Assembly: GCA_947501565.1 (NCBI GenBank)
Contig: CANMWJ010000030.1
Span: forward strand, 1 to 33,063
Direction of reading: 5' to 3'
DNA from: an uncultured Marinobacterium sp.
GTDB taxonomy: Bacteria > Pseudomonadota > Gammaproteobacteria > Pseudomonadales > Balneatricaceae
Length of the DNA stretch: 33,063 bases
The notes beneath the pieces are model-generated. The model was not told the DNA's origin and did not search any database. It saw nothing but the letters and a program-made list of their open reading frames with translations. This document shows positions 1-7,931 of the stretch, piece after piece; within the stretch, counting starts at the first letter, position 1; every line of letters begins with the position of its first letter. The translations under genes were made by a program, and so were the position numbers.

Positions 1-728
<728 letters not shown>

Positions 729-781
729 AACTGTTACTTTATAACATTTTTCTGCAATGGTGCGCTTAAAGCGCGTTCAGT

Positions 782-1684
782 TCAACTGCTGGCCCGGGCC
801 TTCAACGGAATCAGCTTGTGCAGCGGTAGCTGCGATAACAGCATACCGGCCAGCATCAGGCCGCATCCAAACAGCTCACGGCTGTTGAGTTGTTCATTCA
901 GCATCAACCAGCCACCGATTGCAGCAAACACGGTTTCCAGGCTCATAATAATCGCTGCGTGTGAAGCTGGGGCATCTTTCTGGGCAAATACCTGCAGGGT
1001 GTATGCAACACCTACCGAAAGCAGGCCCGCATAAGCAATAGGAATCAGCGCGTCGGTGAAGTTCTCCAGCGCCAGACGGTCCTGTTCGAGAATCAGCGCA
1101 GCAATCGCACTCAACAGGGCGCAGACAAGAAACTGGCTGATCGCCAGGCGTAGGTTATCGTGTTTAGGGGCCAGGCGTCCGATCAGCAGTACATGTATCG
1201 CCCAAGCCCCAGCCCCCGCCAGTACCAGTAGATCGCCAGGATTGACGCTAAAGGCTTCGCTGACACTCAACATATATAAACCTACCGCGCCGAGCAGGGC
1301 TCCGGCCCAGGTATTGGCGCGGGTACGTTCACCAATTGAGAGCCCGAAGATTGGCACCAGCACGATATAGAGGCCGGTAATAAAGCCTGCATTGGAGGCG
1401 GTGGTGTACACAAGGCCCGCCTGCTGCAGGGTAGCGCCGAGAAACAGCACAACTCCGGCCAGGGCGCCGGCTTTTACCAATCCGGAAAAACTGTCGCCCG
1501 GTACGCTGTTTTTAAAAAATAGCAGCAGTGGCAGCAGGGAGAGGGCGCCAAGTAGGAAGCGCGCAGCGTTAAAAGCAAAGGGGCCCAGGTGATCCATGCC
1601 CATGCGCTGGGCAACAAATGCAAGTCCCCAGATGATCGCGACGACAATCAACAAAATATCGGCGCGGGTCTTACGGTTATTCAT
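782..1684 (-). CDS. EamA/DMT-superfamily permease
   Basis: A 300-residue, very hydrophobic inner-membrane protein with the length and about ten-helix pattern of the drug/metabolite transporter (EamA, RhaT-like) family. The N-terminal helix carries the typical IIWGLAFVAQR stretch (about residues 18-28), and the second half repeats the first (for example LSVGVAYTLQVFAQKDAPAS near residue 230), as expected for two tandem EamA domains. It starts at an ATG with only a weak upstream AGG. The substrate cannot be deduced; family members export amino acids, purines or other metabolites. It runs away from the Fur-regulated sRNA region upstream and has no visible Fur box of its own. Confidence 0.88.
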   Translation of the reverse strand: MNNRKTRADILLIVVAIIWGLAFVAQRMGMDHLGPFAFNAARFLLGALSLLPLLLFFKNSVPGDSFSGLVKAGALAGVVLFLGATLQQAGLVYTTASNAGFITGLYIVLVPIFGLSIGERTRANTWAGALLGAVGLYMLSVSEAFSVNPGDLLVLAGAGAWAIHVLLIGRLAPKHDNLRLAISQFLVCALLSAIAALILEQDRLALENFTDALIPIAYAGLLSVGVAYTLQVFAQKDAPASHAAIIMSLETVFAAIGGWLMLNEQLNSRELFGCGLMLAGMLLSQLPLHKLIPLKARASS

Positions 1685-1787
1685 AGAGTGTACTGCCTGA
1701 AAAATTGAGCGCTAACCCTAACGGACTCCAGCGGCATAGGCCAGTTTTTCCCTTTATCGAAAAAGAGAATATTTTTTATAAATCGTA

Positions 1788-1815
1788 TTGATAATAATTA
1801 TCATTACTGTATTAT
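1788..1815 (+). promoter_or_regulatory. Fur-box promoter of sRNA copy 1
   Basis: A -35-like TTGATA (1788-1793) and a -10-like TATTAT (1810-1815) are separated by 16 nt. The AT-rich dyad GATAATAATTATCATTA (1790-1806) covers the -35 and spacer and closely resembles the Fur consensus GATAATGATAATCATTATC. This geometry predicts strong repression by Fur-Fe(II) and release under iron limitation. Transcription would begin near 1822. Confidence 0.8.
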
Positions 1816-1821
1816 CGATCT

Positions 1822-2047
1822 TGCTCACGAGAGATGGGCGAACAGGTTACCACCTCACTGACTATGTTCGCTTTTCGCTGCCAGGGAAGGCAGCCCCCTA
1901 ATGATTGCGCAGGGGTTTCTTAAGGAGTGTTTTTCGGCAGAGAGATGTTCTTCTGTCTTTATGCCAAACCGACTTCAAGCAAAAGGCTCTTGTCATTGAA
2001 GCAAACCGCGATTTACGGGCACCCGTCAGGGTTGCCCGTTTTTTTTG
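1822..2047 (+). ncRNA. Predicted Fur-regulated small RNA, copy 1 (PrrF/RyhB-like logic)
   Basis: A transcript of about 225 nt is predicted from the promoter at 1788-1815 to an intrinsic terminator at about 2015-2046. Two blocks are shared with the downstream copy: 1823-1901 (72 of 79 positions identical) and 1969-2014 (45 of 46). A 67-nt centre is not conserved. The 5' block contains TTACCACCTCACTGAC, whose ACCTC core is complementary to Shine-Dalgarno sequences, so it is a candidate seed for repressing mRNAs. A small hairpin, GCTGCC/GGCAGC, is kept in copy 2 as GCTGCC/GGCGGC through a G-U pair. Tandem Fur-repressed sRNAs are known as PrrF1/PrrF2 in Pseudomonas aeruginosa; orthology is not claimed here. 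The ends are predicted, not measured. Confidence 0.7.
2015..2046 (+). terminator. Intrinsic terminator of sRNA copy 1
   Basis: An imperfect GC-rich stem pairs ACGGGCACCC (2015-2024) with GGGTTGCCCGT (2029-2039), with one bulged base, and runs straight into a T-tract at 2039-2046. This is a typical Rho-independent terminator for a plus-strand transcript. Confidence 0.8.
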
Positions 2048-2130
2048 CCTGCTCGTCCCCAAGCTGCTTGGGACTCACGGAGGGCTGATTAAGGGACAAT
2101 CCCAAAAATAAATTATTTTCGCAAATGGTA

Positions 2131-2158
2131 TTGATAATAATTCTCATTACTGTAATAT
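2131..2158 (+). promoter_or_regulatory. Fur-box promoter of sRNA copy 2
   Basis: TTGATA (2131-2136) and TAATAT (2153-2158) have the same 16-nt spacing as copy 1, exactly 343 nt downstream. The overlapping dyad GATAATAATTCTCATTA (2133-2149) is a Fur-box-like sequence with one difference from copy 1. Predicted transcription start is near 2165. Confidence 0.8.
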
Positions 2159-2164
2159 CGCTCT

Positions 2165-2385
2165 GGCTCACGAGAGATGGGCGAACAAGTTACCACCTCA
2201 CTGACTTTGTTCGCATCTTGCTGCCAGGGAGGGCGGCCCCCTAAGTGTGTATTTTGGGGGAATGAGTATTTTCAGGATGAGCGGGTTTTCACGTTAACCC
2301 GGTCTCCAGATCCGACTTCAAGCAAACGGCTCTTGTCATTGAAGCAAACCGCGATTTCAGGCAACCCTTGGGTTGCCTTTTTTTT
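2165..2385 (+). ncRNA. Predicted Fur-regulated small RNA, copy 2
   Basis: This is the second copy of the unit at 1822-2047. The 5' block is 2166-2244 and the 3' block 2312-2357. Both keep the same spacing as copy 1, while the 67-nt centre (2245-2311) has changed completely apart from its length. The candidate seed TTACCACCTCACTGAC is preserved exactly. The transcript would end at a perfect hairpin followed by T residues at about 2385. It lies about 190 bp upstream of hemP, so read-through of the two terminators could give one longer RNA, as described for PrrH in P. aeruginosa. That part is an analogy only. Confidence 0.7.
2359..2385 (+). terminator. Intrinsic terminator of sRNA copy 2
   Basis: A perfect 8-bp stem, AGGCAACC (2359-2366) with GGTTGCCT (2371-2378), closes a four-base loop and is followed by eight T residues. 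It is a strong Rho-independent terminator, differing in sequence from that of copy 1. Confidence 0.88.
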
Positions 2386-2516
2386 GCTTGTCAGTCCTGG
2401 ATTTCCCGGATTCTGGTGGTAGGAGACGGAATTCGATCGGGTGGTATTGATGAGATTAAGGAAACGGGTAGGGGCCTGTAAAAAGCGGGTTGCTGCGCAA
2501 GGATCGCACAAACGTT

Positions 2517-2552
2517 TTGACATATGGATATAAATGAGTATGATTCGCATTA
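2517..2552 (+). promoter_or_regulatory. hemP promoter with Fur box
   Basis: A consensus TTGACA (2517-2522) and TATGAT (2539-2544) are 16 nt apart. The dyad AATGAGTATGATTCGCATTA (2533-2552) covers the -10 and resembles Fur boxes of other heme-uptake genes. A start near 2551 would give hemP a leader of about 26 nt. It is probably the main promoter of the hemP-receptor-hemS-hmuTUV block. Confidence 0.75.
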
Positions 2553-2576
2553 CCGTTTAATGGATTCAGGAAAACC

Positions 2577-2741
2577 ATGGAACAGATTGATGCTCAGCAG
2601 CCCGGTACTCAACTACTGGACACGCGACAGGTATCCAGCCGAGAGCTGCTGAAGGATCAGAAAGAGTTGCTGATTGTTCATAACGAGCAGCTCTACCGAT
2701 TGCGTGAAACCCGCAACGGCAAGCTGATCCTGACTAAATAA
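2577..2741 (+). CDS. hemP: Hemin uptake protein HemP
   Basis: A 54-residue protein of the HemP family, which is found at the head of many proteobacterial heme-uptake operons. The C-terminal half carries the family signature: LLIVHNEQLYRLRETRNGK (residues 31-49), followed by the terminal LILTK. The ATG is preceded by AGGA at a spacing of about six bases. HemP proteins are needed for, or activate, heme receptor expression in some bacteria; the mechanism is not evident from sequence. It is the first gene after the Fur-boxed promoter, 146 bp ahead of the receptor gene, with no terminator in between. Confidence 0.92.
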   Translation: MEQIDAQQPGTQLLDTRQVSSRELLKDQKELLIVHNEQLYRLRETRNGKLILTK

Positions 2742-2887
2742 CGATTTAACTTTCCCTTTCAACCGAGCCATTCGCAAGCCACCCGCGAACCGACGCAGGC
2801 AGCCAGCTAACGCACGTTGATTTTTGGCCACCGCAACTTTCCATAACAGGATTGCCGTGGATAAAACATTAGCTGAAGTAGACTGCC

Positions 2888-4810
2888 ATGAAAAAAACAC
2901 TCCCGCTGATCATCGCGTCGATGATTGCCTCTCAGGCGCATGCCGAAACTGAAACCGTCCAAGATACCATCGTTGTTGCCGCTAAAGCGCCGGTTACGGC
3001 AAAGAACTTTGCCGGTACCGTTAATATCGTTACCGCTGAGGATATCGAACTAAGCGGTGCAACCAATCTACTGGATGCGATTGAGGGCTTGCCGGGAGTT
3101 TCTGCCAGCCGTGTTGGTAGCGGTCGCAGCGGTATCAGTATGCGTGGTATGGAAACCAACCACACCTTGATTCTGGTTGACGGGCGTCGTGTCAGTGATA
3201 CCGACACCAATGTACCGTTTTCCGATTACCAGTTTAACTGGGTGCCGGTGCAGATGATCGAGCGTATCGAAGTGATCCGTGGGCCGATGTCCAATCTGTA
3301 CGGTTCTGCCGCGTTGGGTGGTGTAATCAACATCGTGACCAAGAAAGCGGGTGCCCAATGGGCAACCTCTGTGACTGCAGAAGGACGCGATACCCAGTCT
3401 GGTGAAGGCGGCGATGAGAAAGCAGTAGTGATCACCGCAGCGGGCCCGCTGGGTGAGATGGCGGATCTGGCGCTGAGCATAGAACAGCGTGAAGCGGATG
3501 CGTTTCGTGAAACATTCGCCGGAGGTAACTCCTCTTCCAGCAAAGAAGGTAAAGAGATTACCAACCTTACTGCGGATCTGGGTGTATATGTTGGCGAGGA
3601 AAGCCACCTGAACCTGAGTCTGATCCGTGGTAAGGAGGAGCGTAAATCCTTCCCTGATACTCTCTACTACGATATCGATCGTTATCAGGCGGCGGTGGAT
3701 TTCGATACCAAAGTGGGTGACTTCGACGTTAAAGCGCACCTCTATCGCTCCAATACTGAGAACCTTTTCATATCCAGCAACTACTTCCATAACCTGACGG
3801 AAGATGTGGCCTCCGTTGACGTGACGGGGAACCTGATGGATGGGCATCAGCTGACGGCAGGTCTGGAGTACTCTCGCGAAGAGTATGAAAAAGACTACGT
3901 GACCAGCAATAACAACGACTTCGCCGATGAGTTTAAAGCGTGGTCCCTGTTTGCCCAGGATGCGATCAGCCTGGGCGACGACCTGACCCTGACGGTGGGT
4001 GGACGCTACGACGATCATCAGCGTTTCGGTGGGGAGTTCAGCCCTAAAGCCTACCTGAACTGGAACCTGACCGATGCGCTGCAGCTGAAAGGTGGCTACG
4101 GTGAAGGTTTCAAGGCGCCTGCTGTGCGTGAAGCTTCCAGTGCTTACACCTTCTCCTACGGGTATCCAACGGGTCCGGGCATGTTCCGCAACAACACCTT
4201 CCTGGGTAACAGCAACCTGAAGCCAGAAACCAACAAGTCGGTTGAGCTGGGGGCATTGTATGCCGAAGGTGGTTTGACTGCCGGGGTCACTGTATTCCGA
4301 AATAACGTGGACAACCTGATCGAAGCGCAACAGATCTCCAGCGTGACCGTCGGTGGCACCACCACGGTGACCAGCCGGTATGAAAACGTTGAGAACGCAT
4401 TGATCGTGGGTGTTGAAACCGAGCTGGGGTACAGCTTCAACAATGGCCTGAATGTCGACTTCAACTACACCCTCTTGGATCACGAAGATGAAGATACTGG
4501 TCGCTGGCTGACCAACCGCTCCCGTCATGAAGCAGCACTGAAGTTCACCCAGCAGATCACTGCGTTGGATGCAAAAGGCCAGCTGGAAGTACGCCACGTC
4601 GGTAAACAGTACACCGATGCAGCCAACACAGACGAGCGTCCGGCGCACACCGTTGTGGACCTGACTTTCCGTAAAACCTTCAACGAGCATTTTGCGGCCC
4701 GTATTGGCGTCTACAACCTGTTCGACGAGCTGGCGGCGGCAGATGACGACGACGGTTCTCACACCGAAGTGGGGCGTCAGTTTGGCTTGAGCCTGACTGG
4801 CAGCTTCTGA
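2888..4810 (+). CDS. TonB-dependent outer-membrane receptor, probably for heme
   Basis: A 640-residue outer-membrane receptor. Residues 1-19 (MKKTLPLIIASMIASQAHA) form a signal peptide, and DTIVVAA just after it is the TonB box. A plug domain follows (about residues 40-155, with MRGMETNHTLILVDGRR and IEVIRGPMSNLYG), then a beta-barrel ending in the usual terminal Phe (SLTGSF). Barrel motifs FKAP and GNSNLKPE match the FRAP/NPNL-type segments used by heme and siderophore receptors. By sequence alone the plug looks CirA/FepA-like. The heme assignment rests mainly on lying between hemP and hemS-hmuTUV. It is probably energised by the TonB system encoded at 14-16 kb. Confidence 0.85.
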   Translation: MKKTLPLIIASMIASQAHAETETVQDTIVVAAKAPVTAKNFAGTVNIVTAEDIELSGATNLLDAIEGLPGVSASRVGSGRSGISMRGMETNHTLILVDGRRVSDTDTNVPFSDYQFNWVPVQMIERIEVIRGPMSNLYGSAALGGVINIVTKKAGAQWATSVTAEGRDTQSGEGGDEKAVVITAAGPLGEMADLALSIEQREADAFRETFAGGNSSSSKEGKEITNLTADLGVYVGEESHLNLSLIRGKEERKSFPDTLYYDIDRYQAAVDFDTKVGDFDVKAHLYRSNTENLFISSNYFHNLTEDVASVDVTGNLMDGHQLTAGLEYSREEYEKDYVTSNNNDFADEFKAWSLFAQDAISLGDDLTLTVGGRYDDHQRFGGEFSPKAYLNWNLTDALQLKGGYGEGFKAPAVREASSAYTFSYGYPTGPGMFRNNTFLGNSNLKPETNKSVELGALYAEGGLTAGVTVFRNNVDNLIEAQQISSVTVGGTTTVTSRYENVENALIVGVETELGYSFNNGLNVDFNYTLLDHEDEDTGRWLTNRSRHEAALKFTQQITALDAKGQLEVRHVGKQYTDAANTDERPAHTVVDLTFRKTFNEHFAARIGVYNLFDELAAADDDDGSHTEVGRQFGLSLTGSF

Positions 4811-4844
4811 TCCGTATAGTCGATCAGAAAATCCATAGCAAACA

Positions 4845-4872
4845 CTGTGTCCCGGAGAGCTCCGGGACACAG
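4845..4872. other. Perfect hairpin between receptor and hemS genes
   Basis: A 12-bp perfect inverted repeat, CTGTGTCCCGGA / TCCGGGACACAG, encloses a GAGC loop in the gap between the receptor stop and the hemS start. No T-tract follows on the plus strand (TCGCAACAAAC), so it is unlikely to be a full intrinsic terminator. More likely it is a processing or 3'-stabilising element, or an attenuator, making the receptor mRNA more abundant than the downstream genes. Confidence 0.7.
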
Positions 4873-4906
4873 TCGCAACAAACATAATTAAAAAGATGAG
4901 GATGCC

Positions 4907-5992
4907 ATGAGCAATCTGGATAACCTGTTTCAGCGTGATACCGAGAATTCAGAGCTGTACCCGCAATATAAACGTTTGGTGACCACCAACCCGAAACTGC
5001 GTCGTCGCGACCAGGCGAAGGAGCTGGAGGTGAGTGAAGCGGCACTGATCGATCAGCAGTGCGGGGTACAGAGCGTGCGCCTGAATCAGCAGTTTGGTGA
5101 CCTGATCAACCAGCTGCCGGAGCTGGGTTATATCATGACCCTGACGCGCAACGAACACTGTGTGCACGAGCGCAAAGGGATCTACGAAAACGTACGTATC
5201 AACGGTCCGATGGGGTTGGTGATCGCCAGTGACCGCAAGGTCGATCTGCGCATTATCCTTGGTCGTTGGGCGCTGGGTTTTGCGGTCCGCGAAGAAACGC
5301 CACGGGGCACCCGTTTCAGCCTGCAGTTCTTCGATAAGGCCGGTACAGCGATCCAGAAAGTGTTCCTGCAGCCGGACAGCAACGAAGAGGCCTACGCCGC
5401 GCTGGTCGAGACATACCGCGCCGAAGATCAGACTGGAGAGCTGACCTACGAAGCGCTGACCGACCTGCCGCAGTACGCGGACGACAGTGCAGTGGACCGC
5501 GAAAAACTGGTCGCTGAGTGGACTGCTATGACCGATGTGCACCAGTTCTTCGGCATGTTGCGCCGTCACAAGATCAGCCGCGAGCAAGCGTTCCGTATCG
5601 TCGGTGAACCCTGGGCGGTGCCGTTTGATCCGTCCCAGCTAAAAGAGATCCTGATGACCGCTGCTGATACCCAGCTGCCGATCATGTGTTTTGTGGGCAA
5701 CCACGGCAACATCCAGATCCACACAGGTCCCGTGGATAACATCAAAATTATGGGTCCCTGGCTGAACGTGCTCGACCCTGAGTTCAACCTGCACCTGCAG
5801 CGTGAAGGGGTGGCCAGCGGCTGGCTGATCCGTAAGCCAACCGAAGATGGCAACGTAACCTCGCTGGAATTCTACGACGCGGCGGGTGAGACCATCGCCC
5901 AGTTCTTCGGTGTCCGTGAAGAGGGGAATCCAGAGAATGGCGAATGGCGCAACCTGGCCGAGAGCGTTCTGGTTGAGGAGCAGGCCGCCTGA
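4907..5992 (+). CDS. hmuS: HemS/PhuS-family cytoplasmic heme-binding or heme-degrading protein
   Basis: A 361-residue protein of the HemS/ChuS/PhuS/HmuS family, which binds incoming heme in the cytoplasm and either passes it to a heme oxygenase or degrades it. Two homologous halves are visible: one around residues 72-170 (MTLTRNEHCVHERKGIYENV), the other from about 252 (IMCFVGNHGNIQIHTGPV). His212, in TDVHQFFGMLRRHK, sits where the family has its proximal heme ligand. The ATG has an AGATGAGG-type ribosome site. Its stop overlaps the start of hmuT (TGATG), indicating translational coupling. No separate heme oxygenase gene is present in the window. Confidence 0.93.
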   Translation: MSNLDNLFQRDTENSELYPQYKRLVTTNPKLRRRDQAKELEVSEAALIDQQCGVQSVRLNQQFGDLINQLPELGYIMTLTRNEHCVHERKGIYENVRINGPMGLVIASDRKVDLRIILGRWALGFAVREETPRGTRFSLQFFDKAGTAIQKVFLQPDSNEEAYAALVETYRAEDQTGELTYEALTDLPQYADDSAVDREKLVAEWTAMTDVHQFFGMLRRHKISREQAFRIVGEPWAVPFDPSQLKEILMTAADTQLPIMCFVGNHGNIQIHTGPVDNIKIMGPWLNVLDPEFNLHLQREGVASGWLIRKPTEDGNVTSLEFYDAAGETIAQFFGVREEGNPENGEWRNLAESVLVEEQAA

Positions 5993-6879
5993 TGAAACAG
6001 ACTAGGTTGCACTCCGTTCTGCGCACAGCAACTGCCTCTGTGGTCCTCTGTTGTGCTGCATTTTCTGTGTCCAGCGTACAGGCGGCGCCTGAGCGCATCG
6101 TATCTGCTGACGGTTCACTGACTGAGATCGTCTACGCGCTGGGCGAAGAGCAACGTCTGGTCGGGGTGGACACCACCTCGACTCACCCTGCCGCAGCGAC
6201 CGACCTGCCGCAGATCGGTTACAAGCGCAATATTTCCGCTGAGGGCACCCTGTCATTGTCGCCGGATGTGATCATCGCCACCCAGAACTCCGGTCCGGAC
6301 AAGGTGGTGAATCAACTCAAGGCGGCCGGTGTCGATTTCCGCGTTTACAGCGAAGCGCCTTCACTGGCAGCGGTGGAAGAGAAGATCAAATACGTGGCGG
6401 AACTGCTGGATAAACCGGCTAAGGGTGAACAGCTCTGGGCGCAGGTAAAGCTGAAGGTGGATAACGCCAAGGCACAGGCCGCAACGGTCAGCCAGCCCCT
6501 GCGCGTGATGTTTGTGCTCAGCGCGGGTGATCGCTCACCGCTGGTGGCGGGCAGCAACAACGGCGCGGATACCATGATCCGACTGGCCGGTGGCATCAAT
6601 GCCGTGGAAGGCTTTGAGGGTTACAAGCCGATGCCGGTGGAAGCGCTGGTGGCGGCACGTCCGGATGTGATTCTGATGATGGCGCGTCCCGGCCACACCA
6701 TGAGCGCTGAAACGCTGTTTGCTCAACCGGGTTTTGCCATGACACCCGCTGCCAAAGAACAGCGTCTGGTGACCATGAATGGTCTGAAACTACTGGGTTT
6801 CGGGCCACGTATCGGTGATGCGATCAGCGAACTGACCACCGCCCTCTATGGCGATCAGAATGCACAGGCAGCACGATGA
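5992..6879 (+). CDS. hmuT: Periplasmic heme-binding protein HmuT
   Basis: A 295-residue class III (BtuF-fold) substrate-binding protein for the heme ABC importer. It has a Sec signal peptide ending near VQA (residues 29-31). The mature protein starts APERIVSADGSLTEIVYALG, typical of HmuT/PhuT/ShuT. Tyr77, in QIGYKRNISAEG, corresponds to the single Tyr heme ligand of this family. The downstream segment VEALVAARPDVILMM is also characteristic. It is coupled to hemS by TGATG and to hmuU by ATGA. Confidence 0.94.
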   Translation: MKQTRLHSVLRTATASVVLCCAAFSVSSVQAAPERIVSADGSLTEIVYALGEEQRLVGVDTTSTHPAAATDLPQIGYKRNISAEGTLSLSPDVIIATQNSGPDKVVNQLKAAGVDFRVYSEAPSLAAVEEKIKYVAELLDKPAKGEQLWAQVKLKVDNAKAQAATVSQPLRVMFVLSAGDRSPLVAGSNNGADTMIRLAGGINAVEGFEGYKPMPVEALVAARPDVILMMARPGHTMSAETLFAQPGFAMTPAAKEQRLVTMNGLKLLGFGPRIGDAISELTTALYGDQNAQAAR

Positions 6880-7931
6880 ACCTGCAGCGTGAAATGCGCG
6901 CCCAGTGGACGCTGGGCCTGCTCGGCATGTTGCTGCTGTTCACGCTGGTCATTTCCGTTGGGGTGGGGCCGATGTCCCTCTCCATGGCGGAGTCCCTGCA
7001 GGTGGCGATCTCCCGCTTTGGCCTGATCGAGCTGAGCGTACCGCAACATGTGGTGAGCGTGGTGGAATCGATCCGCATGCCGCGCACCGTGCTCGGCATG
7101 CTGGTGGGGGCTGCGCTGGCAGTAAGCGGCGCGGCAATCCAGGGATTGTTCCGCAACCCGCTGGCAGATCCCGGTTTGATCGGCGTGTCCGGCGGCGCGG
7201 CTTTTGCCGCCGTGGCCAGTATTGTACTGGGTGGTACGGTGCTGAGCCCGCTCAGTGCGCGGCTGGGGATCTACATGTTGCCGCTGATGGCTTTTCTCGG
7301 CGGTTTTATCACCACCCTGGTGGTAGCCTGGATCGCGACCAGCCGTTTCGGTACCTCCATCACCACCATGCTGCTGGCAGGTATCGCCATCAACATCGTG
7401 ACCGGCTCCGGTATCGGCATCTTCACCTATATGGCCGACGACGCCATGCTGCGCACCCTGACCTTCTGGCAGATGGGCAGTCTGGGCGGTGCAACCTGGG
7501 ATAACGTGATCGCCGCTGCGACCATGATTCTGCTGGCGGTGGTGCTGATCCTGCGTTACGCCAAAAGCCTCAACGCGCTGTTGCTGGGCGAGTCTGAAGC
7601 CCGCCACCTGGGGGTGGATGTGGACCGCATCAAAATGAAGGTGATCCTGTTGTCGGCACTGGCCGTCGGTGCTGCGGTGGCGGTATCCGGCATGATCGGT
7701 TTCGTCGGCCTGGTGGTACCGCATATCGTACGTATGAGCCTGGGACCTGATCACCGCTACCTGTTACCGGCGTCGGCGCTGCTGGGCGCACTGTTCCTGC
7801 TACTCGCTGATATGGTGTCGCGCACGATCATCGCCCCGGCTGAGCTGCCGATCGGCCTGATAACCGCGATTATCGGTGGTCCCTTCTTTATCGGACTGAT
7901 CGTCTTTCGCGCACGTAAGGGGGGCTTATGA
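6876..7931 (+). CDS. hmuU: Heme ABC importer permease HmuU (FecCD family)
   Basis: A 351-residue inner-membrane permease of the FecCD/BtuC family with about ten hydrophobic segments. Diagnostic segments include RMPRTVLGMLVGAALAVSGA (about residues 68-87), GLFRNPLADPGLIGVSGGA (about 91-109), and the late cytoplasmic loop GFVGLVVPHIVRMSLGPDHR that contacts the ATPase. It overlaps hmuT by four bases (ATGA) and likewise hmuV, so the three subunits are probably made in fixed ratio. Two copies with two HmuV should form the importer. Confidence 0.95.
   Translation: MNLQREMRAQWTLGLLGMLLLFTLVISVGVGPMSLSMAESLQVAISRFGLIELSVPQHVVSVVESIRMPRTVLGMLVGAALAVSGAAIQGLFRNPLADPGLIGVSGGAAFAAVASIVLGGTVLSPLSARLGIYMLPLMAFLGGFITTLVVAWIATSRFGTSITTMLLAGIAINIVTGSGIGIFTYMADDAMLRTLTFWQMGSLGGATWDNVIAAATMILLAVVLILRYAKSLNALLLGESEARHLGVDVDRIKMKVILLSALAVGAAVAVSGMIGFVGLVVPHIVRMSLGPDHRYLLPASALLGALFLLLADMVSRTIIAPAELPIGLITAIIGGPFFIGLIVFRARKGGL

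Larger units (their letters stand above)
1788..2357 (+). repeat. Tandem duplication of a promoter-sRNA unit, period 343 bp
   Basis: The promoter, 5' block and 3' block of the first unit (1788-2014) recur at a constant +343 offset (2131-2357), without any net insertion or deletion. About seven differences are seen in the 79-nt 5' block and one in the 46-nt 3' block, whereas the 67-nt centres appear unrelated. The pattern indicates an old tandem duplication, with selection on the two ends and on overall length. Confidence 0.9.

Noticed and set aside
1905-2111. 68-codon frame over sRNA copy 1
   Set aside because: It crosses the intrinsic terminator and has no counterpart in copy 2.
1788-2385. 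CRISPR-like or transposon repeat
   Set aside because: Only two units, no short spaced repeats, no terminal inverted repeats and no transposase; promoters and terminators explain the structure better.
2177-2422. 81-codon frame across sRNA copy 2 as a protein gene
   Set aside because: It runs through the promoter-proximal block and the terminator, loses similarity to copy 1 after about 22 codons, and differences between the copies show no coding pattern. Kept only as a low-interest peptide note.
3068-4885. 605-codon open frame antisense to the receptor gene
   Set aside because: No family motif, a poor start, and it mirrors the codon bias of the well-supported receptor gene on the plus strand.
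7000-7760. His/Gln-rich antisense frame opposite hmuU
   Set aside because: It is the reverse complement of hydrophobic-helix codons in hmuU; no start site or homology support.
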